DNA of 6,358 nt from NCBI GenBank assembly GCA_031266495.1, contig JAISAX010000624.1, positions 1 through 6,358 of the forward strand, read 5' to 3'. Positions within the stretch are counted from its first letter, which is position 1; each line of letters begins with the position of its first letter. Of this stretch, positions 1 through 6,358 are shown one piece after another. The position numbers and the translations under genes were made by a program. The notes beneath the pieces were generated by a model. The model was not told the DNA's origin. It was given only the letters and a program-made list of their open reading frames with translations, and ran no database searches. This stretch comes from Opitutaceae bacterium. GTDB taxonomy: Bacteria > Verrucomicrobiota > Verrucomicrobiae > Opitutales > Opitutaceae.

Positions 1-129
1 CCCCCCATTGGCGTCGAGGCCTGCCGCACACCTGCTTGTTCCTTTGTCAGAAGGTCGTCCCGTCCTCTGAAATCCGGAATGTCCGCGCTGAAACCTGAAA
101 TCTGAAATCATAAATTCACCCTGTCTGTC
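1..129. other. Upstream non-coding region of the propeller gene
   Basis: I see no open reading frame worth calling here on either strand. The first 66 bases have no recognisable motif and may be the tail of an upstream intergenic region. From 67 onward the sequence becomes a degenerate 7-nt tandem array, listed separately. I could not find a convincing -35/-10 pair or a Shine-Dalgarno sequence in front of the ATG at 130. Confidence 0.5.
67..115. repeat. Degenerate heptanucleotide tandem array A (7 units)
   Basis: Seven consecutive 7-nt units can be read with no gaps: CTGAAAT (67), CCGGAAT (74), GTCCGCG (81), CTGAAAC (88), CTGAAAT (95), CTGAAAT (102) and CATAAAT (109). Four of the seven are CTGAAAT or one base from it. 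The array lies just upstream of the start codon at 130. The words CCGGAAT and GTCCG recur in the array between the MoxR and DUF58 genes, so the arrays appear to belong to one repeat family. The periodicity is seen directly; the family relationship is inference. Confidence 0.75.
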
Positions 130-2343
130 ATGATAACAAAACCGAAAATAACAAAACCGGAAAGACCGTCATTAACCGCATCATTTGCCCTGTTTGTAAG
201 GCTGATGCCTCGAGCGTTCCTGGTGCTGGCTGCAATCTTCATTAGTATGATCATTGTTGCGCCCGCCTGCGCGCAAATACTCTGGCCTTCCGGTCCCAAC
301 GGTCTCAAGGCGAATGACTACTTTGGTGAGTCGGTGAGCATAAGCGCATCCGGCAACAACGCTCTTGCCGGGGCATTTGGTGACAAGAGCGGCACTGGTG
401 CGGCCTGGTATTACAACGGCTTGAACAATGCGGAGGACGTTTCTGCCATCCAGCCGGTCAAACTCGTTGCCAGCGGCGGTTCCAATTTCAGCAGGTACAA
501 AAGCCTGAGCCTGTCCGGCGACAGCGCCCTCGTCGGAAACACCAATCCAGCTTCAACGATTTTCGGCGCGGCCTGGTATTACAAGGCACTGAACGAGGCC
601 GGGGCCGAGGCCCCGGACGGCGTTGTTACCGAGACCCTCAAACTCCTCCCCTCCGACGGCAAGGCGGGTGACTTGTTCGGCTTTGCGACCAGCCTGTCAA
701 ACGACGGCTACAACGACAATGCACTCGTCGGAGCGTACACCAGGGCTATCGGCGAGGAGAGCCAGGTGGGCGCGGCCTACTATTACAAGGCACTGAACCT
801 GGTCGATGCCCCGGCTGGCAGTGTTGTTACCGAGACCATCAGACTCCGCGCCTCCGACCGTGCGCAGGGGGATTCATTTGGCAACGCGGTCAGTCTGTCA
901 AACGATGGCGCTCACGACAACGCCCTCGTCGGCGCCAACGGCCAGTATCTCAACGGGACTGCCAACGTCGGGGCAGTTTACTACTACAAGGCGCTGGACC
1001 TGGTCCCTGCCAACGTCCCGCCTGACGCCAGCCCCGAAATCTCCGAAACACTCAAACTCGTCGCCTCCGACCCCGACCGCACGGGAAATACGGACTACTT
1101 TGGCAAGTCGGTCAGCCTCTCGAACGACGGTGTCAATGACAACGCCCTCGTCGGAGCCAACACGGGTGAGGGCCGCACGACGGACACATCCGGAACCAGG
1201 GGGATAGATGCCAGCGGCGCAGCCTATTATTTCAAGGCGCTGGACAAGGTTTCGACCACCGGGCTTCCCGTTACCGAGGACGTCAAGCTTTTCGCCTCCG
1301 ATGGCGAATCCGGTGACCAGTTCGGCTACACGGTCAGCCTGTCAAACGACGGCGAAAACGACAACGCTCTCATCGGCGCTTCCTCTACCGATACGGACAT
1401 TACGGGAAAAACCGTCACCACGATCGGGGCAGCCTACTATTACAAGGCGCTGGACAAGGTGGCATCCGGCAGCAAACCGGACGATTATACAGGGACTGTA
1501 AAAACCGCCACGTACGAGACCGTCAAACTCCTCGCCTCCGACGGCGACGCCAACAACCTCTTCGGCATGTCCGTGAGCCTTGACGGCGCCCGCTTCATCA
1601 TCGGGGCGTATTATAGCACTCACGATGCCCTTTCCCATGCCGGCAAAGTGTACACCGGAGACATCCGCACGTTCACGACGCTGGACGCCGGCTCGACGGT
1701 GCTGGCGACCAACGGCCTCGGTTTCGTGTCCCGGACCGACTGGATCATCGGCGAAAACACCGGCAACAACCAGGTCACCCTGAGCGAAGTCTGGTCCTCC
1801 AACAGTACCACCCCCGACGGAGCCTTTTTCAAGGACACCGCCAACGTCACCCTGGAAGGCACCGCCGTGTACATCGGGAAGAACGCCGGAGCCGACAACA
1901 ACCGTCTCATTATCGAAGGCACGCTCGTTGCCGGCGAAGTGTACGTGGGCGCGAAGGAGGGCGGCAACATCGGCAACGCCGTGCGGTTCACCGCCGGAGC
2001 GCTCGATACGCTGGAGGTGGGCACGATTTATCTGGTCGCGGGCAACTTTCTGGAGTTTGAAGGCGACGCTCTCGATGTCGGGGATGTGATTGCCCTGTTG
2101 TCTGGCGCCACCCTGAAAGTCGGAAAAGAGGATGACTGGATTGCTGTTACCGAGAGCAACATCGCCACGTTTATCATCAAAACGGACGTCTTGGCCGGGG
2201 ACCATTATGTGCAATTCAGCACGCTGTATGCCGGTGCGGCGGTGCCCGAGCCTGCGGCGTGGGCGACGCTGGCCGGTGGTGTGGTCGTCCTGTCGGCGTG
2301 GGCGACGCGGAGGCGTCATCGCCGCAATCGCCGCAATTGCTGA
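130..2343 (+). CDS. Exported seven-repeat FG-GAP-like beta-propeller protein with PEP-CTERM sorting signal
   Basis: The 737-residue product looks exported and surface-associated; no catalytic domain is visible. A hydrophobic signal segment spans about residues 29-46 and a likely cleavage site follows ACA at 46-48. Seven FG-GAP-like repeats follow, at about 54-98, 109-154, 170-222, 237-289, 308-371, 385-441 and 465-510. Their pattern is K-L-x-A-S-D-G, then FG, then S-V-S-L, A-L-V-G-A, and a closing G-A-A-Y-Y-Y-K-A-L. Seven repeats match one closed seven-bladed propeller. Residues 511-700 are beta-rich, with G/V/T-rich strands like the passenger stems of other PEP-CTERM proteins. The tail carries VPEP at 705-708, a hydrophobic stretch and an Arg-rich end, the exosortase recognition signal. 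The ATG at 130 gives the longest form. The ATG at 205 (M26) is a credible alternative: it has TAAGG just upstream and gives a normal-length signal peptide, whereas 130-204 is only 40% GC. Ligand and role are unknown. Confidence 0.88.
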   Translation: MITKPKITKPERPSLTASFALFVRLMPRAFLVLAAIFISMIIVAPACAQILWPSGPNGLKANDYFGESVSISASGNNALAGAFGDKSGTGAAWYYNGLNNAEDVSAIQPVKLVASGGSNFSRYKSLSLSGDSALVGNTNPASTIFGAAWYYKALNEAGAEAPDGVVTETLKLLPSDGKAGDLFGFATSLSNDGYNDNALVGAYTRAIGEESQVGAAYYYKALNLVDAPAGSVVTETIRLRASDRAQGDSFGNAVSLSNDGAHDNALVGANGQYLNGTANVGAVYYYKALDLVPANVPPDASPEISETLKLVASDPDRTGNTDYFGKSVSLSNDGVNDNALVGANTGEGRTTDTSGTRGIDASGAAYYFKALDKVSTTGLPVTEDVKLFASDGESGDQFGYTVSLSNDGENDNALIGASSTDTDITGKTVTTIGAAYYYKALDKVASGSKPDDYTGTVKTATYETVKLLASDGDANNLFGMSVSLDGARFIIGAYYSTHDALSHAGKVYTGDIRTFTTLDAGSTVLATNGLGFVSRTDWIIGENTGNNQVTLSEVWSSNSTTPDGAFFKDTANVTLEGTAVYIGKNAGADNNRLIIEGTLVAGEVYVGAKEGGNIGNAVRFTAGALDTLEVGTIYLVAGNFLEFEGDALDVGDVIALLSGATLKVGKEDDWIAVTESNIATFIIKTDVLAGDHYVQFSTLYAGAAVPEPAAWATLAGGVVVLSAWATRRRHRRNRRNC
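133..159 (+). repeat. 12-bp direct repeat at the extreme 5' end of the propeller gene
   Basis: ATAACAAAACCG occurs at 133-144 and again at 148-159, an offset of 15 bp. If translated it gives the repeated peptide ITKPK-ITKPE. The stretch is AT-rich compared with the rest of the gene. That fits either a lysine-rich n-region of the signal peptide or non-coding repeat DNA upstream of a true start at 205. Confidence 0.6.
637..1440 (+). repeat. Internal coding repeats (central propeller blades 3-6)
   Basis: Blades 3 to 6 are much closer to each other than to blades 1, 2 and 7. The core SLSNDGxxDNAL(V/I)GA appears at 691-735, 892-936, 1114-1158 and 1336-1380. Many codons are conserved at the DNA level; for example CTGTCAAACGA is present in three of the four copies. 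Spacing between the cores is 201, 222 and 222 bp. This pattern suggests fairly recent tandem duplication of a blade, with the outer blades older and more divergent. Blade 5 carries a longer insertion before its last strand. Confidence 0.8.
2242..2340 (+). other. PEP-CTERM C-terminal sorting signal (coding segment)
   Basis: This encodes residues 705-737. It begins with the motif VPEP, continues with a hydrophobic segment of about 17 residues (A/L/V/G/W) and ends in a cluster of Arg residues (RRR at 727-729, then RRNRR). This is the three-part architecture of PEP-CTERM domains, which exosortases recognise at the inner membrane. The final residues come from a short 9-bp DNA repeat (ATCGCCGCA twice). 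No exosortase gene is in the window, so the processing enzyme must be encoded elsewhere. Confidence 0.88.
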
Positions 2344-2353
2344 TGATCCGCGT

Positions 2354-3682
2354 TCAGTCGAGGTCGCGGATCGAACCAAAATCGGGGTCGGTCATGCGCT
2401 TGTAAGTGCGCACGATCATCGTGTCGGTGAGGCCGGCGAGCCAGTCGCAGATCTGGCGGGCCTGGCCGGCGTCGGTGGTTTCGGCCTTCAGCAGGGCGCC
2501 GACGCGGGTCGGCAAGATCATCAACGGGCGGGCCTCGCCACTCACGTAGTTGTCCCGACACATTTGCCAGAGTTCGCGGAGCACGCGCCGGCCTTTGTGC
2601 TCCATTTGCTGGAGTTGGGGGCTGCGAAAAATGAGGTCGAGCGCCAGTTTTTTGTAGAATGCGGCTTCGTGTTTCGCGGTGTCGTTGATCGCGAGTTCGT
2701 AGCGGTAGCGGTGGGTCGCGCCGGACATGAAATTGGCGCGTTCGCGGAGCGTGCAGGCCTGGATGAAGTCGCCAACCTTGGCGGCGAACACGCGCTCGAG
2801 TTTCCCGCCCCCGCCGCGAATGAAGCCGACGAGTTTGTCGAGATAGTGTTGCTGGAGGGCGTCCGGCGGCTGTCGTCCGGTCTGTGCGGCGTCGGCGGCC
2901 CAGGTTTCGATGGTTTCCTGCGTGAGAAAGCCGGCGCGGGCGCCGTCCACGATGTCGTTGAGCGAGTAGGCGGTGTCGTCGGCCCAGTCCATGATCTGGC
3001 ACTCGACGCTTTTGAAGCGGTTGAGGGGCGGGTCCTGGCGGGGATCGTCCGGGAGGCGGCGCAGGTCGTCGGGCAGGGGGTGGCCGCCGAAGACGAATGC
3101 GCGGCAGGCGGCCTGGGTGTCGTAAAGGAAATGGTGTTCGGGCGGGAAGCGGTCGGCGGGGTATTCGCGGTAGAGGGTTTTGTATTTGAGGACGCCGTCC
3201 ATGAAGGCGCGGGTGGGTTGCATGCCGCGCACGGATTTGCCGTCCTGGTAAATGGTGTCGGTGAGGAGGTGGAGGGTCTGGGCGTTGCCTTCAAAGCCGC
3301 CGTGGGTGGCCATGAGTTCCTGGAGGGTGCGTTCGCCGGCGTGGCCGAAGGGAGGGTGGCCGAGGTCGTGCGAGAGGCCGATGGCCTCGACGAGGTCGGG
3401 GTCGATATAAAAATCGTCGTGCAGGGGGCCGTTTTTGTGGCTGCGCAGCCAGGTGCAGATGGAACGTCCGATCTGGGCGACTTCCATCGAGTGGGTGAGG
3501 CGGGTGCGATAAAAATCGTATTCGCCGGAGAGGAACACCTGGGTCTTCGACTGGAGTTTGCGAAAGGAGTGCGAGTGGATGACGCGGTCGCGGTCGATCT
3601 GGAAGGGGGTGCGGTAGTCGATTTTGCGCGGTAGTTCGCCCCAGGTTTCCCGGTCGAAGTCGTTGTAAAAGGAGTTGGTCAT
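2354..3682 (-). CDS. dgt: Deoxyguanosinetriphosphate triphosphohydrolase (dGTPase, HD superfamily)
   Basis: The predicted 442-residue cytoplasmic enzyme would hydrolyse dGTP, and possibly other dNTPs, to the deoxynucleoside and tripolyphosphate, helping to balance dNTP pools. The family N-terminal signature RDRVIHSHSFRKLQSKTQVF is at residues 31-50. The HD-domain metal ligands are present: H64 in RLTHS, H105-D106 in LSHDLGHPPFGHAGE, and D235 in ADDTAY. The family motif around HGGFEGNAQTL lies at 127-137. The length is within the range of bacterial dGTPase-like proteins; E. coli Dgt is somewhat longer. The ATG at 3682 was chosen because the family signature follows at the expected distance. 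An in-frame extension to 3751 adds 23 residues, basic and unlike the family. No Shine-Dalgarno is visible; the sequence just upstream is pyrimidine-rich. The gene converges on the propeller gene and diverges from the MoxR gene, so it is probably monocistronic. The family call is strong; substrate preference among dNTPs cannot be read from sequence. Confidence 0.94.
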   Translation of the reverse strand: MTNSFYNDFDRETWGELPRKIDYRTPFQIDRDRVIHSHSFRKLQSKTQVFLSGEYDFYRTRLTHSMEVAQIGRSICTWLRSHKNGPLHDDFYIDPDLVEAIGLSHDLGHPPFGHAGERTLQELMATHGGFEGNAQTLHLLTDTIYQDGKSVRGMQPTRAFMDGVLKYKTLYREYPADRFPPEHHFLYDTQAACRAFVFGGHPLPDDLRRLPDDPRQDPPLNRFKSVECQIMDWADDTAYSLNDIVDGARAGFLTQETIETWAADAAQTGRQPPDALQQHYLDKLVGFIRGGGGKLERVFAAKVGDFIQACTLRERANFMSGATHRYRYELAINDTAKHEAAFYKKLALDLIFRSPQLQQMEHKGRRVLRELWQMCRDNYVSGEARPLMILPTRVGALLKAETTDAGQARQICDWLAGLTDTMIVRTYKRMTDPDFGSIRDLD

Positions 3683-3914
3683 GGGAGGCCGACGAAAGAG
3701 GCAAACGCGGTTTGGGGAAATCCTGTTTTCTTTGTTGGATGTGCGCACCAATAGGCGAAAAGTGCGCCCCTACGAGAGGAATCGCGTAACACCAGCGGTG
3801 CCTTACTGGACCTCGAATGCAGATACACGCGGGTGAGATCATTCCCATAAAATCTTCCGCATCGTTGCAGGCTTCCCTTTGACGGGTGCGGAAACCGCCA
3901 TCACATTCCCGCGC
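3683..3914. other. Divergent intergenic region between dgt and the MoxR gene
   Basis: These 232 bp must contain the promoters of both flanking genes. I found no convincing sigma-70 pair. TAAAAT at 3848-3853 resembles a -10 box for the MoxR gene but lacks a matching -35 element. On the dgt side there is a direct repeat, GTGCGCACC (3741-3749) and GTGCGCCCC (3762-3770), offset by 21 bp. This is the only gap in the window without a visible 7-nt array. A short in-frame TTG at 3879 could extend the MoxR protein by 12 residues, but this looks unlikely. Confidence 0.45.
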
Positions 3915-4886
<972 letters not shown>

Positions 4887-4903
4887 TCCCGCCGAAGGCG
4901 GGA
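4887..4903 (+). terminator. Perfect GC hairpin directly after the MoxR stop codon (possible terminator or stabiliser)
   Basis: TCCCGCC (4887-4893), a GAA loop, and GGCGGGA (4897-4903) form a perfect 7-bp stem starting at the first base after the TAG. The sequence that follows is AATTAAG-rich rather than a U-tract, so it is not a classical intrinsic terminator. It could limit read-through, protect the 3' end of the MoxR mRNA, or cap the adjacent repeat block. The stem is seen directly; its function is inference. Confidence 0.4.
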
Positions 4904-4929
4904 AATTAAGAATTAAGAATTAAGAAGAA
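4902..4929. repeat. Heptanucleotide tandem array B (AGAATTA units)
   Basis: The units GAAATTA, AGAATTA, AGAATTA and AGAAGAA follow one another with a period of 7, beginning inside the right arm of the hairpin. The array is AT-rich. Its first 24 bases are nearly the reverse complement of the right end of the next array (4901-4924 against 5022-5045, two mismatches). Confidence 0.75.
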
Positions 4930-4960
4930 TCCAAACCCTGCTCAAATGAACACACACACA

Positions 4961-5044
4961 GAATCCGGCGCCCGGCGTCTGGCATCCAGCGTCCGGCACC
5001 CGGCGTCCGGAATTCTTAATTTTTAATTCTTAAGTCTTAATTTC
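4961..5044. repeat. Heptanucleotide tandem array C (12 units, GC-rich then AT-rich)
   Basis: Twelve uninterrupted units in one phase can be read. The first seven are GC-rich: GAATCCG, GCGCCCG, GCGTCTG, GCATCCA, GCGTCCG, GCACCCG, GCGTCCG. The last five are AT-rich: GAATTCT, TAATTTT, TAATTCT, TAAGTCT, TAATTTC. The composition switches at 5010 without a break in the 7-nt phase, and the two boundary units both begin GAAT. A short CA run (4951-4960) precedes the array, and an 11-C tract starts at its last base. Confidence 0.8.
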
Positions 5045-5054
5045 CCCCCCCCCC
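5044..5054 (+). repeat. 11-nt poly-C tract abutting the DUF58 start codon
   Basis: Eleven consecutive C residues run directly into the GTG at 5055. Homopolymer tracts of this length are prone to slipped-strand length change. The tract lies between the in-frame stop TAA at 5031-5033 and the GTG, so length changes would alter the leader or start region rather than break the downstream frame. A sequencing error in the tract is also possible. Confidence 0.7.
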
Positions 5055-6293
5055 GTGCTTCCCGCCGTCACCGATTCTCCAGCCGCCGCCCGCGCCGACG
5101 AACCACCGCCATCCGTGGTCGTGCCCCAGGGTCATATCGCCCCGGTGGCGCCCTTGCGCGAACAGGATGACTGGCAGGGGGTGAAACTGGCCATCCGGCG
5201 CGACCCCGCCCAGCGCTGGCGACGACACCTCTGGTCACTGATCTTTCCACCCAAAAGCCTCAGTCACCGGCTGCTCCCCACGATCCCCGGCGTCCTCCTG
5301 CTGCTCGCCGCCGCGGGCATCGGCGTGGCGGCCTACAACACTGCGCAAAACACGCTCTTCATCACCCTCTCGCTGATGATTTCGTGCCTCGTCCTCAACG
5401 GCGTCATTTCCTGGCTCAACATCCGCCAGCTTGGCTGGCGTCTGCAAGTCGCCACGCCCTGGCGCGCCGGGCAGGACCAGGTGGTGGGGCTGGAGATGCG
5501 CAACGAGAAACGTCACATCGCCACCTACGGCCTTTCGTTTGACCTGCGGGCCGAACCCTCCGGCGCGCGCACCCGGCTGGTGCTTCGCCAGCGGCTCGAT
5601 CCGCGCTCGCAACTCCGGCTCGAATGGGTGCTCCGCCCCACCCGGCGCGGCCGGGAGCGCATCGAGCTTGTCAGCATCGGCTCGCTGTTTCCGTTCGGTT
5701 TTTTGAACAAGACGATCGGCAGCGGCATGACGCGTGAGGTGATCGTGTGGCCGGCTCCCGCCGACTATCGCCGCCACGCCATAGGCGGCGCCTGGCGCGC
5801 CCTGCCCGGCGAGCGCAGCCGTCACAGCGGACAGAGCGGCGAGGTCGTCGGCGTGCGCAAGTACATCGCCGGCGATTCCCACCGGATCGTCCACTGGAAA
5901 GCCACCGCCCGGCTGCGCGGCGTGATGGTCAAGCAGTTCTCCAGCGAAGGCAGCGAGGGCGTCACCCTCTGGTTGCAGACGCCCGCCGAAACCTGGCCGC
6001 GGTCCGCCCAGTTCGAGGTGCTGGTCAGCCTTGCCGCCACGCTCGCCGAAGACCTTTTTCGCAACGGTCGCCTTCTCGCCGCCGCCGTCAATGACGAGGC
6101 GCCCCTCCCCATCCGCAAGCTGCGCGATCTCGAACTTTTTCTTGACCGGCTCGCCGTGGTCGAACCCGTGCCGTCCGCCGCCGCCGCCGGCTCGGATGCC
6201 GCCTCCCGCCGGCGCAATCTCCTCACCTTCCAGCCCGAAGGCCCGCGCGGCGTCGGCGCCTTCATCGACGGCATCAAGGCCGCGTCGGCGTAG
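5055..6293 (+). CDS. DUF58 domain membrane protein, partner of MoxR ATPase
   Basis: The 412-residue product has a Pro/Ala-rich N-terminal region (about 1-70), two predicted membrane segments (about 76-95 and 102-121) and a soluble region that includes the DUF58 core. The diagnostic motif is at 263-299: EVVGVRKYIAGDSHRIVHWK, followed by an A-R-L-R segment and the M-V-K-Q-F strand. Before it, SLFPFGF at 210-216 is also typical of the family. DUF58 proteins are membrane-linked, vWA-like proteins found beside MoxR ATPases and are thought to be their partners; the biochemical role is unsettled. The GTG at 5055 is the only usual start between the in-frame stop at 5031 and residue 21. It has no Shine-Dalgarno and abuts a C tract, so the true start is uncertain. 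GTG codons at residues 21 and 23, or the TTG at residue 34, would keep both membrane segments. The C-terminus (after 372) is Ala/Arg-rich and probably variable. Confidence 0.88.
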   Translation: MLPAVTDSPAAARADEPPPSVVVPQGHIAPVAPLREQDDWQGVKLAIRRDPAQRWRRHLWSLIFPPKSLSHRLLPTIPGVLLLLAAAGIGVAAYNTAQNTLFITLSLMISCLVLNGVISWLNIRQLGWRLQVATPWRAGQDQVVGLEMRNEKRHIATYGLSFDLRAEPSGARTRLVLRQRLDPRSQLRLEWVLRPTRRGRERIELVSIGSLFPFGFLNKTIGSGMTREVIVWPAPADYRRHAIGGAWRALPGERSRHSGQSGEVVGVRKYIAGDSHRIVHWKATARLRGVMVKQFSSEGSEGVTLWLQTPAETWPRSAQFEVLVSLAATLAEDLFRNGRLLAAAVNDEAPLPIRKLRDLELFLDRLAVVEPVPSAAAAGSDAASRRRNLLTFQPEGPRGVGAFIDGIKAASA

Positions 6294-6310
6294 GGGCAAT
6301 CAAGGAAAAA

Positions 6311-6358
6311 TGACTAATGACTAATGACGAATTACTAATTACTAATTACTAATTACTA
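6311..6358. repeat. Heptanucleotide tandem array D (TGACTAA/TTACTAA units), cut by the window edge
   Basis: The units TGACTAA, TGACTAA, TGACGAA, TTACTAA, TTACTAA, TTACTAA and a partial TTACTA run without gaps to the last base. The period is exactly 7 and copies are nearly identical, so this is the least degenerate array in the window. It begins 17 bp after the DUF58 stop codon, so the DUF58 gene has heptad arrays on both sides. The array continues beyond the window by an unknown amount. Confidence 0.85.

Larger units (their letters stand above)
4901..5045. repeat. Inverted repeat spanning the MoxR-DUF58 gap
   Basis: The left arm (4901-4924, beginning GGAAATTAAG) and right arm (5022-5045, ending CTTAATTTCC) are reverse complements over 24 positions with two mismatches. 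They enclose about 97 bp, including the GC-rich heptad units. In a MoxR-DUF58 transcript this could fold into a long AT-rich stem. The whole block, bordered by the hairpin on the left and the C tract on the right, looks like a discrete intergenic element. Confidence 0.65.

Noticed and set aside
67..115. Heptad arrays considered as CRISPR repeats
   Set aside because: The period is 7 nt with no spacers and no cas genes are nearby, so these are short tandem repeats.
1342..2379. Long open frame (345 codons) on the - strand under the propeller gene
   Set aside because: The + strand frame has a signal peptide, repeats and a PEP-CTERM tail; the antisense product is low-complexity with no domain.
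2132..3634. Long open frame (500 codons) on the + strand across dgt
   Set aside because: It is antisense to a gene with all dGTPase family motifs, starts inside the propeller gene in another frame, and its product is Val/Gly/Ala-rich with no recognisable domain. It is a by-product of high GC.
3291..3848. Open frame (185 codons) on the - strand overlapping the start of dgt and the intergenic region
   Set aside because: It overlaps the conserved dGTPase N-terminus in a different frame; the Pro/Arg/His-rich product has no family character.
3848..3853. TAAAAT as a -10 box for the MoxR gene
   Set aside because: No acceptable -35 element lies 16-18 bp upstream, so the match is too weak to call a promoter.
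3879..3914. TTG start giving a 12-residue longer MoxR protein
   Set aside because: The added residues have no family similarity and there is no ribosome binding site; the ATG at 3915 fits the usual length.
4901..5045. Inverted repeat as the ends of a small transposable element (MITE)
   Set aside because: The arms are themselves period-7 arrays and I see no clear target-site duplication flanking the block, so a transposon origin cannot be supported from this window.
5235..6299. Long open frame (354 codons) on the - strand under the DUF58 gene
   Set aside because: It is antisense to a recognisable DUF58 domain and its composition is typical of shadow frames in GC-rich DNA.

Overview
The window is GC-rich bacterial chromosomal DNA with four well-supported genes and short, AT-rich, repeat-filled intergenic gaps. 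The first gene ends in a PEP-CTERM (exosortase) sorting signal, which points to a Gram-negative organism with an exosortase system. Three things fit Verrucomicrobiota, most likely an Opitutaceae relative: the style of the C-terminal tail, a propeller/beta-rich exported protein, and an orphan MoxR-DUF58 pair in a high-GC genome. That placement is inferred from the look of the sequence, not from a database match.

Layout: (1) 1-129 is non-coding and carries a degenerate 7-nt tandem array at 67-115. (2) 130-2343 (+) encodes an exported protein with seven FG-GAP-like repeats, probably one seven-bladed beta-propeller, followed by a beta-rich spacer and a PEP-CTERM tail. (3) 2354-3682 (-) is a deoxynucleotide triphosphohydrolase (dGTPase, HD superfamily), convergent with gene 1 across a 10-bp gap. 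(4) 3683-3914 is a divergent intergenic region. (5) 3915-4886 (+) is a MoxR-family AAA+ ATPase. (6) 4887-5054 is an unusual gap with a hairpin, two 7-nt repeat arrays forming a long inverted repeat, and an 11-C tract. (7) 5055-6293 (+) is a DUF58 membrane protein. (8) 6294-6358 holds another 7-nt array that runs off the window.

The MoxR and DUF58 genes are the classic partner pair: the ATPase is thought to act as a chaperone or remodeller for the membrane/vWA-like partner, often in an operon that continues with transglutaminase or vWA genes, which would lie beyond the right edge. The dGTPase is an independent housekeeping gene for nucleotide pool control. The propeller protein is an independent exported or surface protein.

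The most interesting signal is not a gene. Every intergenic gap except the dGTPase-MoxR one contains arrays with a strict period of 7 nt. The unit sequence changes along an array while the period and phase hold, and words are shared between distant arrays. This resembles, by analogy, the heptanucleotide STRR repeats of cyanobacteria. I saw no CRISPR array, tRNA, rRNA, transposase, defence system or biosynthetic cluster.
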